From NCBI GenBank assembly GCA_003508005.1, contig DNUE01000094.1, positions 1-17,921 of the forward strand: DNA of 17,921 nucleotides. The letters are read 5' to 3'. This document shows, in pieces, positions 1 through 6,844 of this stretch; position 1 is the stretch's first letter, and each line of letters begins with the position of its first letter. This DNA is from Desulfobulbaceae bacterium (lineage in GTDB: Bacteria > Desulfobacterota > Desulfobulbia > Desulfobulbales > Desulfobulbaceae). Under the pieces are notes generated by a model. It saw only the letters and a program-made list of their open reading frames with translations, made no database searches and was not told the origin of the DNA. A program made the position numbers and the translations under genes.

Positions 1-1036
1 CCGAACCGCTGATGGCGGCCAGGGGATTGCGGATTTCATGGGCCATGCGCGCAGCCAGCTCACCCAGTGCGGCCAGCCGGTCCTGACGCTTGAGGGCAAG
101 TTCCAGCTGCTTGCTGTCGGTCAGATTACGGATGGTCACAATCATGCCGGCCGGTTCACCAAGCACATCACAGAACGGCATGGTACGGTACCCGATAATC
201 AGCGGCTCGACACTGGCGGTACGATAACAGAATTCCCCCTGTTGGGGCTGTGACAGAGACTGTTCTCCCCAAGGCACATGGGGAAAGATGATGTGACAGG
301 CCTTGTCATAGGCATCTTCCTGACTGATGCCGGTAAGCCGCTCCAGATACGGGTTAAACACCCTGATACTGCCGTCACGGGTCACTGTCATCAGACCGTT
401 TGTCAGATGCTGCACGATGCTGCTGTGCAAACGCTGCAGCTCCTCATAATTGACCTGGCTGACCCGCAAAGCATCTTCACTGCTGCGGGCCCGTTCCGTA
501 AGATAGCCGGTGATGAAGGCGGTCACGATAAAACCGGTCAGATGCAGAAAAATGGTATAAAAAATCACCACACTGCCCCGTTGCAGTGCAGACAAGGGAC
601 TTAATCCAACCTTGTCCAGCAACCCGTAATACTGCAAATCCACCATGGCACCGAACAGGATGCCAGACAGGGCCGCAGTATAGAGGGCCTCCCGGCGGGA
701 AAGCAGGAGAGCGGCGTTCATAATTGCCAGAAGATAGAGGAAGGAATAGGGACTGGCGATCCCGTCGGTGAATAACAGCAGCAGGGTGACAAACAGCAGG
801 TCCCAGAAAATCTGCAGATAGGTCAGAGACAGCTGCCAGCGCTTACGGCGCAGCGCCGCCAGTGAGGCTGCCGAGAAGAAACAGGACGAGGCCATCAACA
901 GCACAATGCCACGAAAGGCAGTGTTCTCAATAGCCTCGGGATCCTGCACCTTCAACACAAGAACCGATACCAGAAACAGCAGCGTGACAACGATCCTGGC
1001 AACGATAAAGAGCCGCAGACGACGCTCGGTTTTCAT
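1..1036 (-). CDS. pilS: PilS-like sensor histidine kinase, N-terminal part (cut by left edge)
   Basis: Membrane sensor kinase, probably the sensor of the PilS/PilR two-component system that controls pilin transcription. Reading the minus strand from ATG at 1036 gives an open frame to the window edge, about 345 residues. It starts MKTERRLRLF and has several hydrophobic helices over roughly the first 180 residues. A PAS-like sensor region follows (around LTNGLMTVTRDGSIRVFNPYL), then a linker and the HisKA H-box MAHEIRNPLAAISGS, whose His is the predicted phosphorylation site. The ATPase domain lies outside the window. The start lies 3 bases after the pilC stop, so the two genes are co-transcribed. 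The pilC-pilS order matches the pilC-pilS-pilR arrangement of Geobacter and its relatives. Histidine kinase identity is firm. The name pilS rests on the neighbour and the multi-helix plus PAS layout. Confidence 0.85.
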   Translation of the reverse strand, partial: MKTERRLRLFIVARIVVTLLFLVSVLVLKVQDPEAIENTAFRGIVLLMASSCFFSAASLAALRRKRWQLSLTYLQIFWDLLFVTLLLLFTDGIASPYSFLYLLAIMNAALLLSRREALYTAALSGILFGAMVDLQYYGLLDKVGLSPLSALQRGSVVIFYTIFLHLTGFIVTAFITGYLTERARSSEDALRVSQVNYEELQRLHSSIVQHLTNGLMTVTRDGSIRVFNPYLERLTGISQEDAYDKACHIIFPHVPWGEQSLSQPQQGEFCYRTASVEPLIIGYRTMPFCDVLGEPAGMIVTIRNLTDSKQLELALKRQDRLAALGELAARMAHEIRNPLAAISGS

Positions 1037-1039
1037 CAA

Positions 1040-2250
1040 TTAGCCGCCAACCGCTCCTGCCAGCTTAAAGATCGGCAGATACATGGCCACAACCAGACCA
1101 CCGACAGTGGTGCCGAGAAACACCATCAACATCGGCTCCATCATGGCGGTCATGGCCGAAACCGCGTCATCCACCTCATCATCGTAGAAATCAGCGATCT
1201 TGTTCAGCATGGCGTCCATGGCTCCGGTGGCCTCACCGACAGCGATCATCTGCACCACCATCGGGGGAAAGATGCCACAGGCCTGCAAAGGATCGGCCAT
1301 GGTCTTACCCTCGGAAATGGCCTGACGCACCCCGAAGATCGCCTCTTCAATCACCTTGTTGCCCGCTGTCTTGGCCACGATCTCGAGGCCGTCCATAATA
1401 GGCACACCGGAACTGACCATGGTGCCAGAGTACGGGTGAACTTGGCCACCGCCACCTTGCGGATCAGGTCCCCCACTACTGGCGCTTTAAGGAACATAGC
1501 GTCCATCTTCAGCCTGCCCTTTTCCGTGGCATAGATTTTTTTTATCGCAAAGGTTATAAGACCAACAATGATAACGATATAGATGAAGTATGACTTCATG
1601 CCTTCGCTCATGCTGACGACGATCTGGGTGGGGGCCGGCAGGGCCGAGCCGAATCCTTCGAACATGGATTTGAATACCGGGACGACAAAGACCAGGATGA
1701 CCACCAGGATGACCAGGGAGATGGCGAGGCAGATTGCCGGGTAGGTCATGGCGCCCTTGATCTTTTTCTGCAGGGCCATGGCCTTTTCCTTGAACGCCGC
1801 AAGCCGCGACAGGATGGTGTCCAGGATACCGCCAACCTCGCCGGCATCGATCATGTTGGAATAGAGGTTGTCAAAGACCTTTGGGTGCTTGCGCATGGCG
1901 TCCGCCAGGGTGTTGCCGGTTTCAACGTCGCTCTGCAGGTTCAGGATGACTCTCTTGAAGGTGGGGTTGGCCTGTTGCTTGCCCAGGATCTGCAGGCACT
2001 GGACCAGGGGCAGGCCTGCGTCGATCATGGTGGAAAGCTGCCGGGTGAAGATAACCAGATCCTTGCCGGTGACCTTTGGCTTGAAAAAATCGATGTTCTC
2101 AAACATGTCCTTGGGCGCTTCCTTGCAGTGCGTGACATCGATACGCATCCGCTTGAGTTGCGCCCTGGCACCGGCTTCATCCACGGACTCGATTTTTCCT
2201 TTCCGTTTTTCGCCGTAGGAATTAACGCCTTTCCAATTATAAATGGGCAT
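1040..2250 (-). pseudogene. pilC: pilC, type IV pilus inner-membrane platform protein, split by a -1 frameshift
   Basis: PilC/PulF-family protein (type II secretion F domain), the inner-membrane platform on which pilus ATPases act. Two overlapping minus-strand frames cover it: 2250-1351 has the N-terminal three quarters and 1420-1040 the rest. Read through, the total is 1,212 nt, or 403 residues plus stop when the missing base is restored, which is the usual PilC length. Both F-domain repeats are seen, starting FTRQLSTMIDAGLPL and FTRTLGTMVSSGVPI. Long hydrophobic segments lie mid-protein (LAISLVILVVILVFVV) and at the C-terminus (MVFLGTTVGGLVVAMYL). The break is at about 1424-1427: the coding strand reads CTGGCACC where the frame needs CTGGGCACC, so one G is missing. 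A good ribosome site (AGGAGA) precedes ATG 2250. There is no other damage, so it may be a recent mutation, an assembly error or phase variation. Confidence 0.9.
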
Positions 2251-2306
2251 GAGAGGCTCTCCTGAAGAGGTTGCTGTTCCTCGCGCTGGTCATGGGTGGA
2301 TATATG

Positions 2307-2335
2307 TTGACAGCCAGGGAAATTCCCTTTATAAA
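2307..2335 (+). promoter_or_regulatory. Near-consensus sigma-70 promoter for the cysteine-rich protein gene
   Basis: TTGACA at 2307-2312, a 17-base spacer, then TATAAA at 2330-2335. This is a perfect -35, a five-of-six -10 and ideal spacing, about 110 bases upstream of the ATG at 2445. The spacer holds an 11-base palindrome, GGGAAATTCCC (2317-2327). That could be an operator, because a protein bound there would cover the polymerase site; this is inference. Confidence 0.7.
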
Positions 2336-2444
2336 AGTTGTTTTCGTCCTGTCGTGAACAAGGCGGGACACAGTTAATTGTATTGTATGGAAGTTTTTTT
2401 TCTGATTCAAGGAAAAAGTGATATTTTTTCAGGAGGTTGGCATT

Positions 2445-2693
2445 ATGCAGGCCAGTGAAACACTAAAATACGCCGATCGTTCTTTTCAGCCGGTTGTAGA
2501 GCGCTGTGAAGGGTGTGAACGGATTATCGAGGAAAACAGCACCAAGTACTGCCGGACCTATCTCGATCCGGCGGCCAAATGGCGCCAGGGCATGTGCAAC
2601 TTCGCCACCCACGCTAAGCCGGAATTGAAGCTCGTCAAAGTCAGGGTCAATCCGCTGAAGGCATCCAAGCGCGCCTCCCGCAGAAAGAAGTAG
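2445..2693 (+). CDS. PxxKW-type small cysteine-rich protein, function unknown
   Basis: An 82-residue basic protein. An upstream in-frame start at 2418 exists, but AGGAGG at 2431-2436 sits 8 bases before ATG 2445, so MQASETLKYADRS is the likely N-terminus. It has four cysteines, arranged CEGC, then C in KYCRTYL and C in QGMCNF. Between them lies the signature DPAAKW, which fits the PxxKW cysteine-rich family I recall from Desulfobacterota. The four cysteines suggest a metal site (zinc or an iron-sulfur cluster) or redox role; this is inference. The C-terminus is strongly basic (KASKRASRRKK), which would suit nucleic-acid or ribosome binding. There is no signal peptide or membrane segment, so it is cytoplasmic. 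It has its own promoter and terminator and stands alone between two minus-strand operons. Confidence 0.85.
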   Translation: MQASETLKYADRSFQPVVERCEGCERIIEENSTKYCRTYLDPAAKWRQGMCNFATHAKPELKLVKVRVNPLKASKRASRRKK

Positions 2694-2701
2694 CTGTACA
2701 G

Positions 2702-2729
2702 GGGTTTCATGCCTCCCGGCATGAAACCC
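2702..2729 (+). terminator. Hairpin terminator after the cysteine-rich protein gene
   Basis: Perfect 12-bp inverted repeat: GGGTTTCATGCC (2702-2713), loop TCCC, GGCATGAAACCC (2718-2729), followed by TTATT. It begins 8 bases after the plus-strand stop and lies 10 bases beyond the convergent ugd stop. It probably ends the plus-strand transcript and may also halt the minus-strand one. The U-run is short. Confidence 0.75.
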
Positions 2730-2739
2730 TTATTCCCTC

Positions 2740-4050
2740 TTATTTCCTTCCCACTCCCGTATACTGAAAGCCCTCGGCTTTCATTTTCTCCGGGTCATAG
2801 ACATTGCGCAGATCAATGAACACCGGGCTGTTCATGCTGGTGCGGATTTGCGCCAGATCAAGGGCCCGGTACTGGTTCCACTCGGTCATCAGGACAACGG
2901 CATCAGCGCCTGCGCAGGCATCGTAGGCGTTCCGGACGTATTCCACCTCCGGCGGCAGATATTTTTTCGCCTCCTGCATTCCCTTGGGGTCATGGGCCTT
3001 GATGCGGGCTCCCTTTTCCAGCAGCGCCGGCAGAATTGAGACCGCCGGGGCATCCCGCATGTCATCAGTTTCCGGTTTGAAGGTCAGGCCGAGCACGGCG
3101 ATGGTCTTGCCGGCCTCCGAACCTCCCAGCATGTCCCTGATTTTCTTGACCATCCGCGCCTTCTGGGCGGCATTGACTTCCACCGCCGCTGCCACGATTC
3201 TCAGCGATTCTCCGTATTCCTGGACAATGCGCATCAGGGCGAGGGTGTCTTTGGGAAAGCAGGAGCCGCCGTATCCGGGACCGGGATGGAGAAACTTGCC
3301 GCCTATCCGGCCGTCCATGCCGATGGCCTTGGCCAGAGCGGAAATATCAGCGCCGACCGCCTCGCAGACGTTGGCGATTTCGTTGATAAAACTGATCTTG
3401 ACGGCAAGAAAGGCATTGGCGGCATACTTGATCAGCTCCGCGGTTTCAATGGTGGTGCTGACGATGGGGGTGTCCAGCAGGTAAAGGGGTTTGTAGATTT
3501 CCTGCATCACCTGTCTCGCCCGGTCGCTTTTGACCCCGACCACCACCCGGTCCGGCCGCATGAAGTCATTGATGGCCGCTCCCTCCCGCAAAAATTCAGG
3601 GTTGGAGGCCACATCGAAGTCCGCGCCCGGATTTTCCTGGCGGATGATCCGTTCCACCTGGGTGGCAGTGCCCACCGGTACGGTGCTCTTGTCAACGATC
3701 ACCGTGTAGCCCGTAAGGTGGGGCGCGATGTCCCGGGAAGCCTCGAAAATATAAGTCAGGTCGGCATAGCCGTCGCCCCTTCTGCTGGTGGGGGTGCCGA
3801 CGGCAATGAACACCGCCTCGGCCTGCGGAACCGAGTCGGCAAGGCTGGTGGTGAAGCTGAGCCTGCCGTCGCTGACATTTTTATTTACCAGGGCCTCCAG
3901 GCCCGGCTCATAAATCGGAATCCTGCCGTTCTGCAGTTGCTCGATTTTTTCCGCAACCTTGTCCACGCAGGTGACGTGGTGGCCGAACTCCGCTAGGCAA
4001 GTGCCGGTGACCAGGCCAACATAGCCGGTGCCGATCATCGTGATGTTCAT
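2740..4050 (-). CDS. ugd: UDP-glucose 6-dehydrogenase
   Basis: Oxidises UDP-glucose to UDP-glucuronate with two NAD+, a precursor for capsule, exopolysaccharide or modified LPS sugars. The 436 residues match the family length. The N-terminal Rossmann fold shows GTGYVG at residues 7-12 and the acidic end of the second strand at D30. NPEFLREG (about 150-157), the substrate-site Lys in AVKISFINE (K218) and the catalytic Cys in GYGGSCFPKDT (C264) are all present. The C-terminal UDP-binding domain carries GLTFKPETDDMRDAP. It is the last gene of the tatD-yggS-ugd operon, 9 bases after yggS, with a strong ribosome site (AAGGAG). No other polysaccharide gene is in view, so its pathway partner is elsewhere. 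The GDP-mannose dehydrogenase relatives are less likely because the motifs fit the UDP-glucose type. Confidence 0.96.
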   Translation of the reverse strand: MNITMIGTGYVGLVTGTCLAEFGHHVTCVDKVAEKIEQLQNGRIPIYEPGLEALVNKNVSDGRLSFTTSLADSVPQAEAVFIAVGTPTSRRGDGYADLTYIFEASRDIAPHLTGYTVIVDKSTVPVGTATQVERIIRQENPGADFDVASNPEFLREGAAINDFMRPDRVVVGVKSDRARQVMQEIYKPLYLLDTPIVSTTIETAELIKYAANAFLAVKISFINEIANVCEAVGADISALAKAIGMDGRIGGKFLHPGPGYGGSCFPKDTLALMRIVQEYGESLRIVAAAVEVNAAQKARMVKKIRDMLGGSEAGKTIAVLGLTFKPETDDMRDAPAVSILPALLEKGARIKAHDPKGMQEAKKYLPPEVEYVRNAYDACAGADAVVLMTEWNQYRALDLAQIRTSMNSPVFIDLRNVYDPEKMKAEGFQYTGVGRK

Positions 4051-4059
4051 ATACTCTCC

Positions 4060-4749
4060 TTATCTAGGGCGTTCTCCGAAAATTGCCGTGCCTATCCGCA
4101 ACAGCGTGGCACCCTCCTCGATGGCTACCGGATAGTCACCGGACATGCCCATGGAAAGGACCACCGAGGTGTTGTCGGCAAACAGGCCCCGGACGCGGCA
4201 ATGGTCGGCCAGTTGCTTCAGCGCCCGGAAAAAAGGCCTGGATTGTTCCGGGTTTTCCGCATAGGGGGGGATGGTCATCAGCCCCCTTACCCGCAAATGC
4301 TGCAGCGTACCAACTTCTGTCAGGAACTGCTCAACATTTTGCGGAGCTATCCCTGATTTTTGTTGTTCCTCGCCGACATTCACCTGGACCAGGATGTCCA
4401 GGATCCGGCCGCAGGCGGAAGCATGTTTGTTCAGCTGCTCTGCCAGCTTCACGCGGTCCACCGTTTCGACCATGGCAAAGAGCCGGACTGCCTGCCTGGC
4501 CTTGTTGCTCTGCAGGTGACCGATGAAATGCCAGTGGATGGACGGATCGAGTTGGGGAATTTTTGCCATGGCCTCCTGGACAAAATTCTCGCCGAAGAGG
4601 AGCTGGCCGCAGTGGTACGCCTTCCGGATCTGTTCCGCGCTCATTTGTTTGGATACTGCCAAGAGTTCAATGTCCCGGGGATCACGACCGCAGCGTTGCG
4701 CGATGGTGGAAATTTTTTCTCTGAGCTGTTGCAGGTTTTCGCAGATCAC
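4060..4749 (-). CDS. yggS: YggS/PLPBP-family pyridoxal phosphate homeostasis protein
   Basis: A single-domain PLP-binding protein with the fold of alanine racemase's N-terminal domain. The family has no known enzyme reaction and buffers vitamin B6 and affects amino-acid pools. The 229 residues are typical. The PLP-binding lysine is K34 in ELLAVSKQMS. Further family marks are GENFVQEA, WHFIGHLQSNKAR, the GLMTIPP strand and the phosphate-binding C-terminal stretch MSGDYPVAIEEGATLLRIG ending FGERPR. Its ATG overlaps the tatD stop by 4 bases, implying translational coupling, and ugd follows closely. In many bacteria this gene neighbours proC or pilT instead, so the setting here gives no clue to a special role. 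Confidence 0.95.
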   Translation of the reverse strand: MICENLQQLREKISTIAQRCGRDPRDIELLAVSKQMSAEQIRKAYHCGQLLFGENFVQEAMAKIPQLDPSIHWHFIGHLQSNKARQAVRLFAMVETVDRVKLAEQLNKHASACGRILDILVQVNVGEEQQKSGIAPQNVEQFLTEVGTLQHLRVRGLMTIPPYAENPEQSRPFFRALKQLADHCRVRGLFADNTSVVLSMGMSGDYPVAIEEGATLLRIGTAIFGERPR

Positions 4750-5582
4750 GGAAGTGCAGGTTCCAGGTCAAGGCGAAAAAGTACACTGGCGTTAAGGCTG
4801 GTCTGCCGGGCCACCTCGGAAAAAGGTATGCCTCGCAGGGCAGCTATTTTCTGGGCTGTATAAACCAGGTATTCCGGACGGTTGGTCTTGCCGCGGAAGG
4901 GGACCGGCGCCAGAAATGGGCCGTCGGTTTCCAGGAGCATCCGCGTTAGCGGGATATCGCGGGCTACCTGCTGCAGCACTTCGCTCTTGCCGAAGGTGAC
5001 GATGCCGGGAATGGAGACGTGCAATCCCAGATCGATGACCTGCCGGGCCAACTCGCTGTCCCCGGAAAAACAGTGCATGACCCCGCCGGCAGGAAAGGGG
5101 CCGTTTTCTCGCAGGAGGCGGATGGTATCCTCGTGGGCATCGCGGTCATGGATGACCACCGGCAGGCCCAACTCTCTGGCCAGCCCAAGCTGGTCACTGA
5201 AGACTTTTTGCTGCACCTCGGCAGGGTCATAATTTCTGGCGTAATCCAGGCCGATTTCACCGTAAGCCACCACCTTGTTTGCCTTGTCCGCTGCCAGGCC
5301 GGAAAGCTCGGCGAAGTGCGCCGGACTGGCATCTGCGGCATTGTGCGGATGGATGCCGGCCGTGGCCCAGACGCCGGGAAAAAGGCGGGCTATTGCCGCT
5401 GCCTGCTTTGAGCTGTCCAGGTCGATCCCCACGGTGATGATCCCGCACACACCGCAGGCCGCTGCGGAGCGCACTACGGAGGCCAGGTCGCCCGCATAGG
5501 CATCCATGTCGAGATGACAGTGGCTGTCGATCAGCGGGCAGTCCAGGGGCAGTGGGGGAGGTTCGGCATGTTTATTGCTCAT
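4746..5582 (-). CDS. tatD: TatD-family metal-dependent deoxyribonuclease/hydrolase
   Basis: A cytoplasmic TIM-barrel hydrolase of the TatD/YcfH family. Characterised members are Mg-dependent 3'-5' nucleases with roles in DNA repair and RNA clean-up. The 278 residues are slightly long because of a 15-residue proline-rich N-terminus. Metal ligands are visible: HCH at 21-23, E109 in GEIGLDYAR, H145 in PVVIHDRDA, H170 in VMHCFSGD and D220 in LLETDGPFLAP. It is the first gene of a three-gene operon. No Shine-Dalgarno is obvious before ATG 5582, but no other start lies between it and the in-frame stop upstream, so the start stands. The 200-base gap to the divergent nitroreductase should hold its promoter. 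The best candidate, TTGCAG with TATGAG 17 bases on, is weak. Confidence 0.94.
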   Translation of the reverse strand: MSNKHAEPPPLPLDCPLIDSHCHLDMDAYAGDLASVVRSAAACGVCGIITVGIDLDSSKQAAAIARLFPGVWATAGIHPHNAADASPAHFAELSGLAADKANKVVAYGEIGLDYARNYDPAEVQQKVFSDQLGLARELGLPVVIHDRDAHEDTIRLLRENGPFPAGGVMHCFSGDSELARQVIDLGLHVSIPGIVTFGKSEVLQQVARDIPLTRMLLETDGPFLAPVPFRGKTNRPEYLVYTAQKIAALRGIPFSEVARQTSLNASVLFRLDLEPALP

Positions 5583-5722
5583 GGTAATGTTTACGTCAAA
5601 GGCTTCACGGGCGATGGCTGGGCAAAAAGACCCAACATAATTGCACCTTTGCCCCTCTCATACCAGAATCACCGTTCCCCTGCAACAGGCATCGGGCGCT
5701 TACCGGACAATGTGAATGGCAG

Positions 5723-5751
5723 TTGACAAAGAAGGCGTATTTTTTTACAAC
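5723..5751 (+). promoter_or_regulatory. Sigma-70 promoter candidate for the nitroreductase-lipoprotein-coaBC unit
   Basis: TTGACA at 5723-5728, a 17-base spacer, and TACAAC at 5746-5751 (four of six matches). The open frame could begin at TTG 5723, but that TTG is the start of this -35 box. The downstream ATG at 5786 is therefore the more credible start, placed about 28 bases after the predicted transcript start. Confidence 0.5.
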
Positions 5752-5785
5752 GGGGTATCTTCTTAATGGTAAGCGGGCAAACGCC

Positions 5786-6310
5786 ATGAACTGTCCTGTC
5801 CAGGAAGCGATAATGAGCCGGCGGAGCATCCGGGAGTTTACCTCGGAGCCGGTGGCCCGGGACCTCCTGCACCGGATCGTCACCGCCGGCATCTGGGCTC
5901 CTTCCGGCCTGAACAATCAGCCTTGGCGGTTTGTCCTCATCCGGGACCGGGGGACCATGGACCGGCTGGCCCGGCTCACCACCTATGCGCATATCATCGA
6001 GCAGGCGCCGGCGGTGATTGTGGTCTATCTGGACAGGACCGCGATGTATAACCCGGTCAAAGACTACCAGTCCGCCGGCGCCTGCATCCAGAATATGCTT
6101 CTGGCCGCGGAGGAGCTTGGCCTTGGTGCAGTCTGGCTCGGCCAGATTCTGCAGAACAGGGAACAGGTCAATGCCCTCCTGCAGCTTGCCGACAGCCTCG
6201 AGCTGATGGCCGTGGTGGCCGTCGGCCACCCGGCGCACCGAAACCATAAATCACAGCGAAATCCCTTCGCTACCTTTATTCTTCAAGAAATCGGAGGACC
6301 TCAGGAATGA
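5786..6310 (+). CDS. Nitroreductase-family FMN flavoprotein
   Basis: NAD(P)H-dependent, FMN-binding oxidoreductase of the nitroreductase fold, usually a homodimer in the cytoplasm; its natural substrate cannot be told from sequence. Starting at ATG 5786 gives 174 residues. The N-terminal FMN-phosphate motif is SRRSIREF (11-18), followed by APSGLNNQPW (38-47) and the second FMN loop LGAVWLGQ (113-120). ATG 5813 (MSRRSIREF) has a better ribosome site (AGGAAG, 5-base gap). However, it would delete the helix that normally precedes the Arg motif, so I prefer 5786. It is the first gene of a plus-strand unit, and its TGA overlaps the next ATG (ATGA). The short size places it among minimal bacterial nitroreductases, not the 220-residue NfsB type. 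Confidence 0.9.
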   Translation: MNCPVQEAIMSRRSIREFTSEPVARDLLHRIVTAGIWAPSGLNNQPWRFVLIRDRGTMDRLARLTTYAHIIEQAPAVIVVYLDRTAMYNPVKDYQSAGACIQNMLLAAEELGLGAVWLGQILQNREQVNALLQLADSLELMAVVAVGHPAHRNHKSQRNPFATFILQEIGGPQE

Positions 6311-6795
6311 AACATTTTCCCCAACAGCTCTGTCTGGCCCTGCTTCTTTCAGCCCTTGCCCTGTTCACGTTCAGCGGCTGCGCCACCTCAACCTCGCCGG
6401 CCGTCGACCAGTCTGGTCTGTCCCCGGTTACTACCTTTGCCGGCGATATTCAGGATATTGAGGTACCTTCCGAATTGGTGTGGGACCGTGACAAGTCCAT
6501 GGCCATCAAGACCGAATCGTTCAACGGTGGGATCATGGTGTATACAGGCCGGGTGGAACCGCTCTCTCTCAAGGACTTTTTGATCGGCGCCATGCGCGGC
6601 AACAAGTGGAAACTGGTAGGCGAATCAACCTCCCAGGATATCATGCTCGCCTTTGTCAAGCCAAGCAAGACCTGCATGATGGTGATCTCGGAAAAGATGG
6701 GGCTAATGGGAAAGACCCGTCTGACTCTGTACGTGACCAGCGACCGGACCGCCGCGGCAGGACTCAACCCCTTCGGCGAATCGGTCAACAAATAA
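6307..6795 (+). CDS. Small lipoprotein of unknown function
   Basis: A 162-residue protein with a lipoprotein signal peptide. It has the basic start MKHFPQQ, a hydrophobic stretch (LALLLSALALF), then the lipobox TFSGC with C25 as the lipidated residue. The residue after Cys is Ala, not Asp, so outer-membrane sorting is expected by the E. coli rule. The mature part begins with a Ser/Thr/Pro linker and then a compact domain of about 110 residues (from IEVPSELVWDRDKSMAIKT). Features such as GGIMVYTGRVEPLSLKDF and MRGNKWKLVGES resemble a conserved family of delta-proteobacterial lipoproteins that I recall without a firm name. It overlaps the nitroreductase stop by 4 bases, with GGAGG 9 bases before the ATG. 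I assign no function. Confidence 0.85.
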   Translation: MKHFPQQLCLALLLSALALFTFSGCATSTSPAVDQSGLSPVTTFAGDIQDIEVPSELVWDRDKSMAIKTESFNGGIMVYTGRVEPLSLKDFLIGAMRGNKWKLVGESTSQDIMLAFVKPSKTCMMVISEKMGLMGKTRLTLYVTSDRTAAAGLNPFGESVNK

Positions 6796-6810
6796 TGCTG
6801 CTTCTTTGGC

Positions 6811-6834
6811 CTGATTGCAGATATATGCAATCAG
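6811..6834. promoter_or_regulatory. Inverted repeat just upstream of coaBC
   Basis: CTGATTGCA (6811-6819), six bases GATATA, TGCAATCAG (6826-6834): a perfect 9-bp inverted repeat ending 10 bases before the coaBC ATG. No U-run follows, so it is not a simple terminator. As RNA it would fold next to the ribosome site; as DNA it could be an operator. Both roles are inference. Confidence 0.5.
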
Positions 6835-6844
6835 TGCCGCTGGG

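Noticed and set aside
5596..5640. Possible short hairpin in the leader of tatD
   Set aside because: The stem is only four or five base pairs with a long loop, well within chance.
5723..5785. TTG at 5723 as the nitroreductase start
   Set aside because: That TTG belongs to a TTGACA -35 box with a spaced -10, and the extra 21 residues are not typical of the family.
5669..6247. A 192-codon minus-strand open frame across the nitroreductase
   Set aside because: Antisense to conserved nitroreductase motifs; no ribosome site or family signal.
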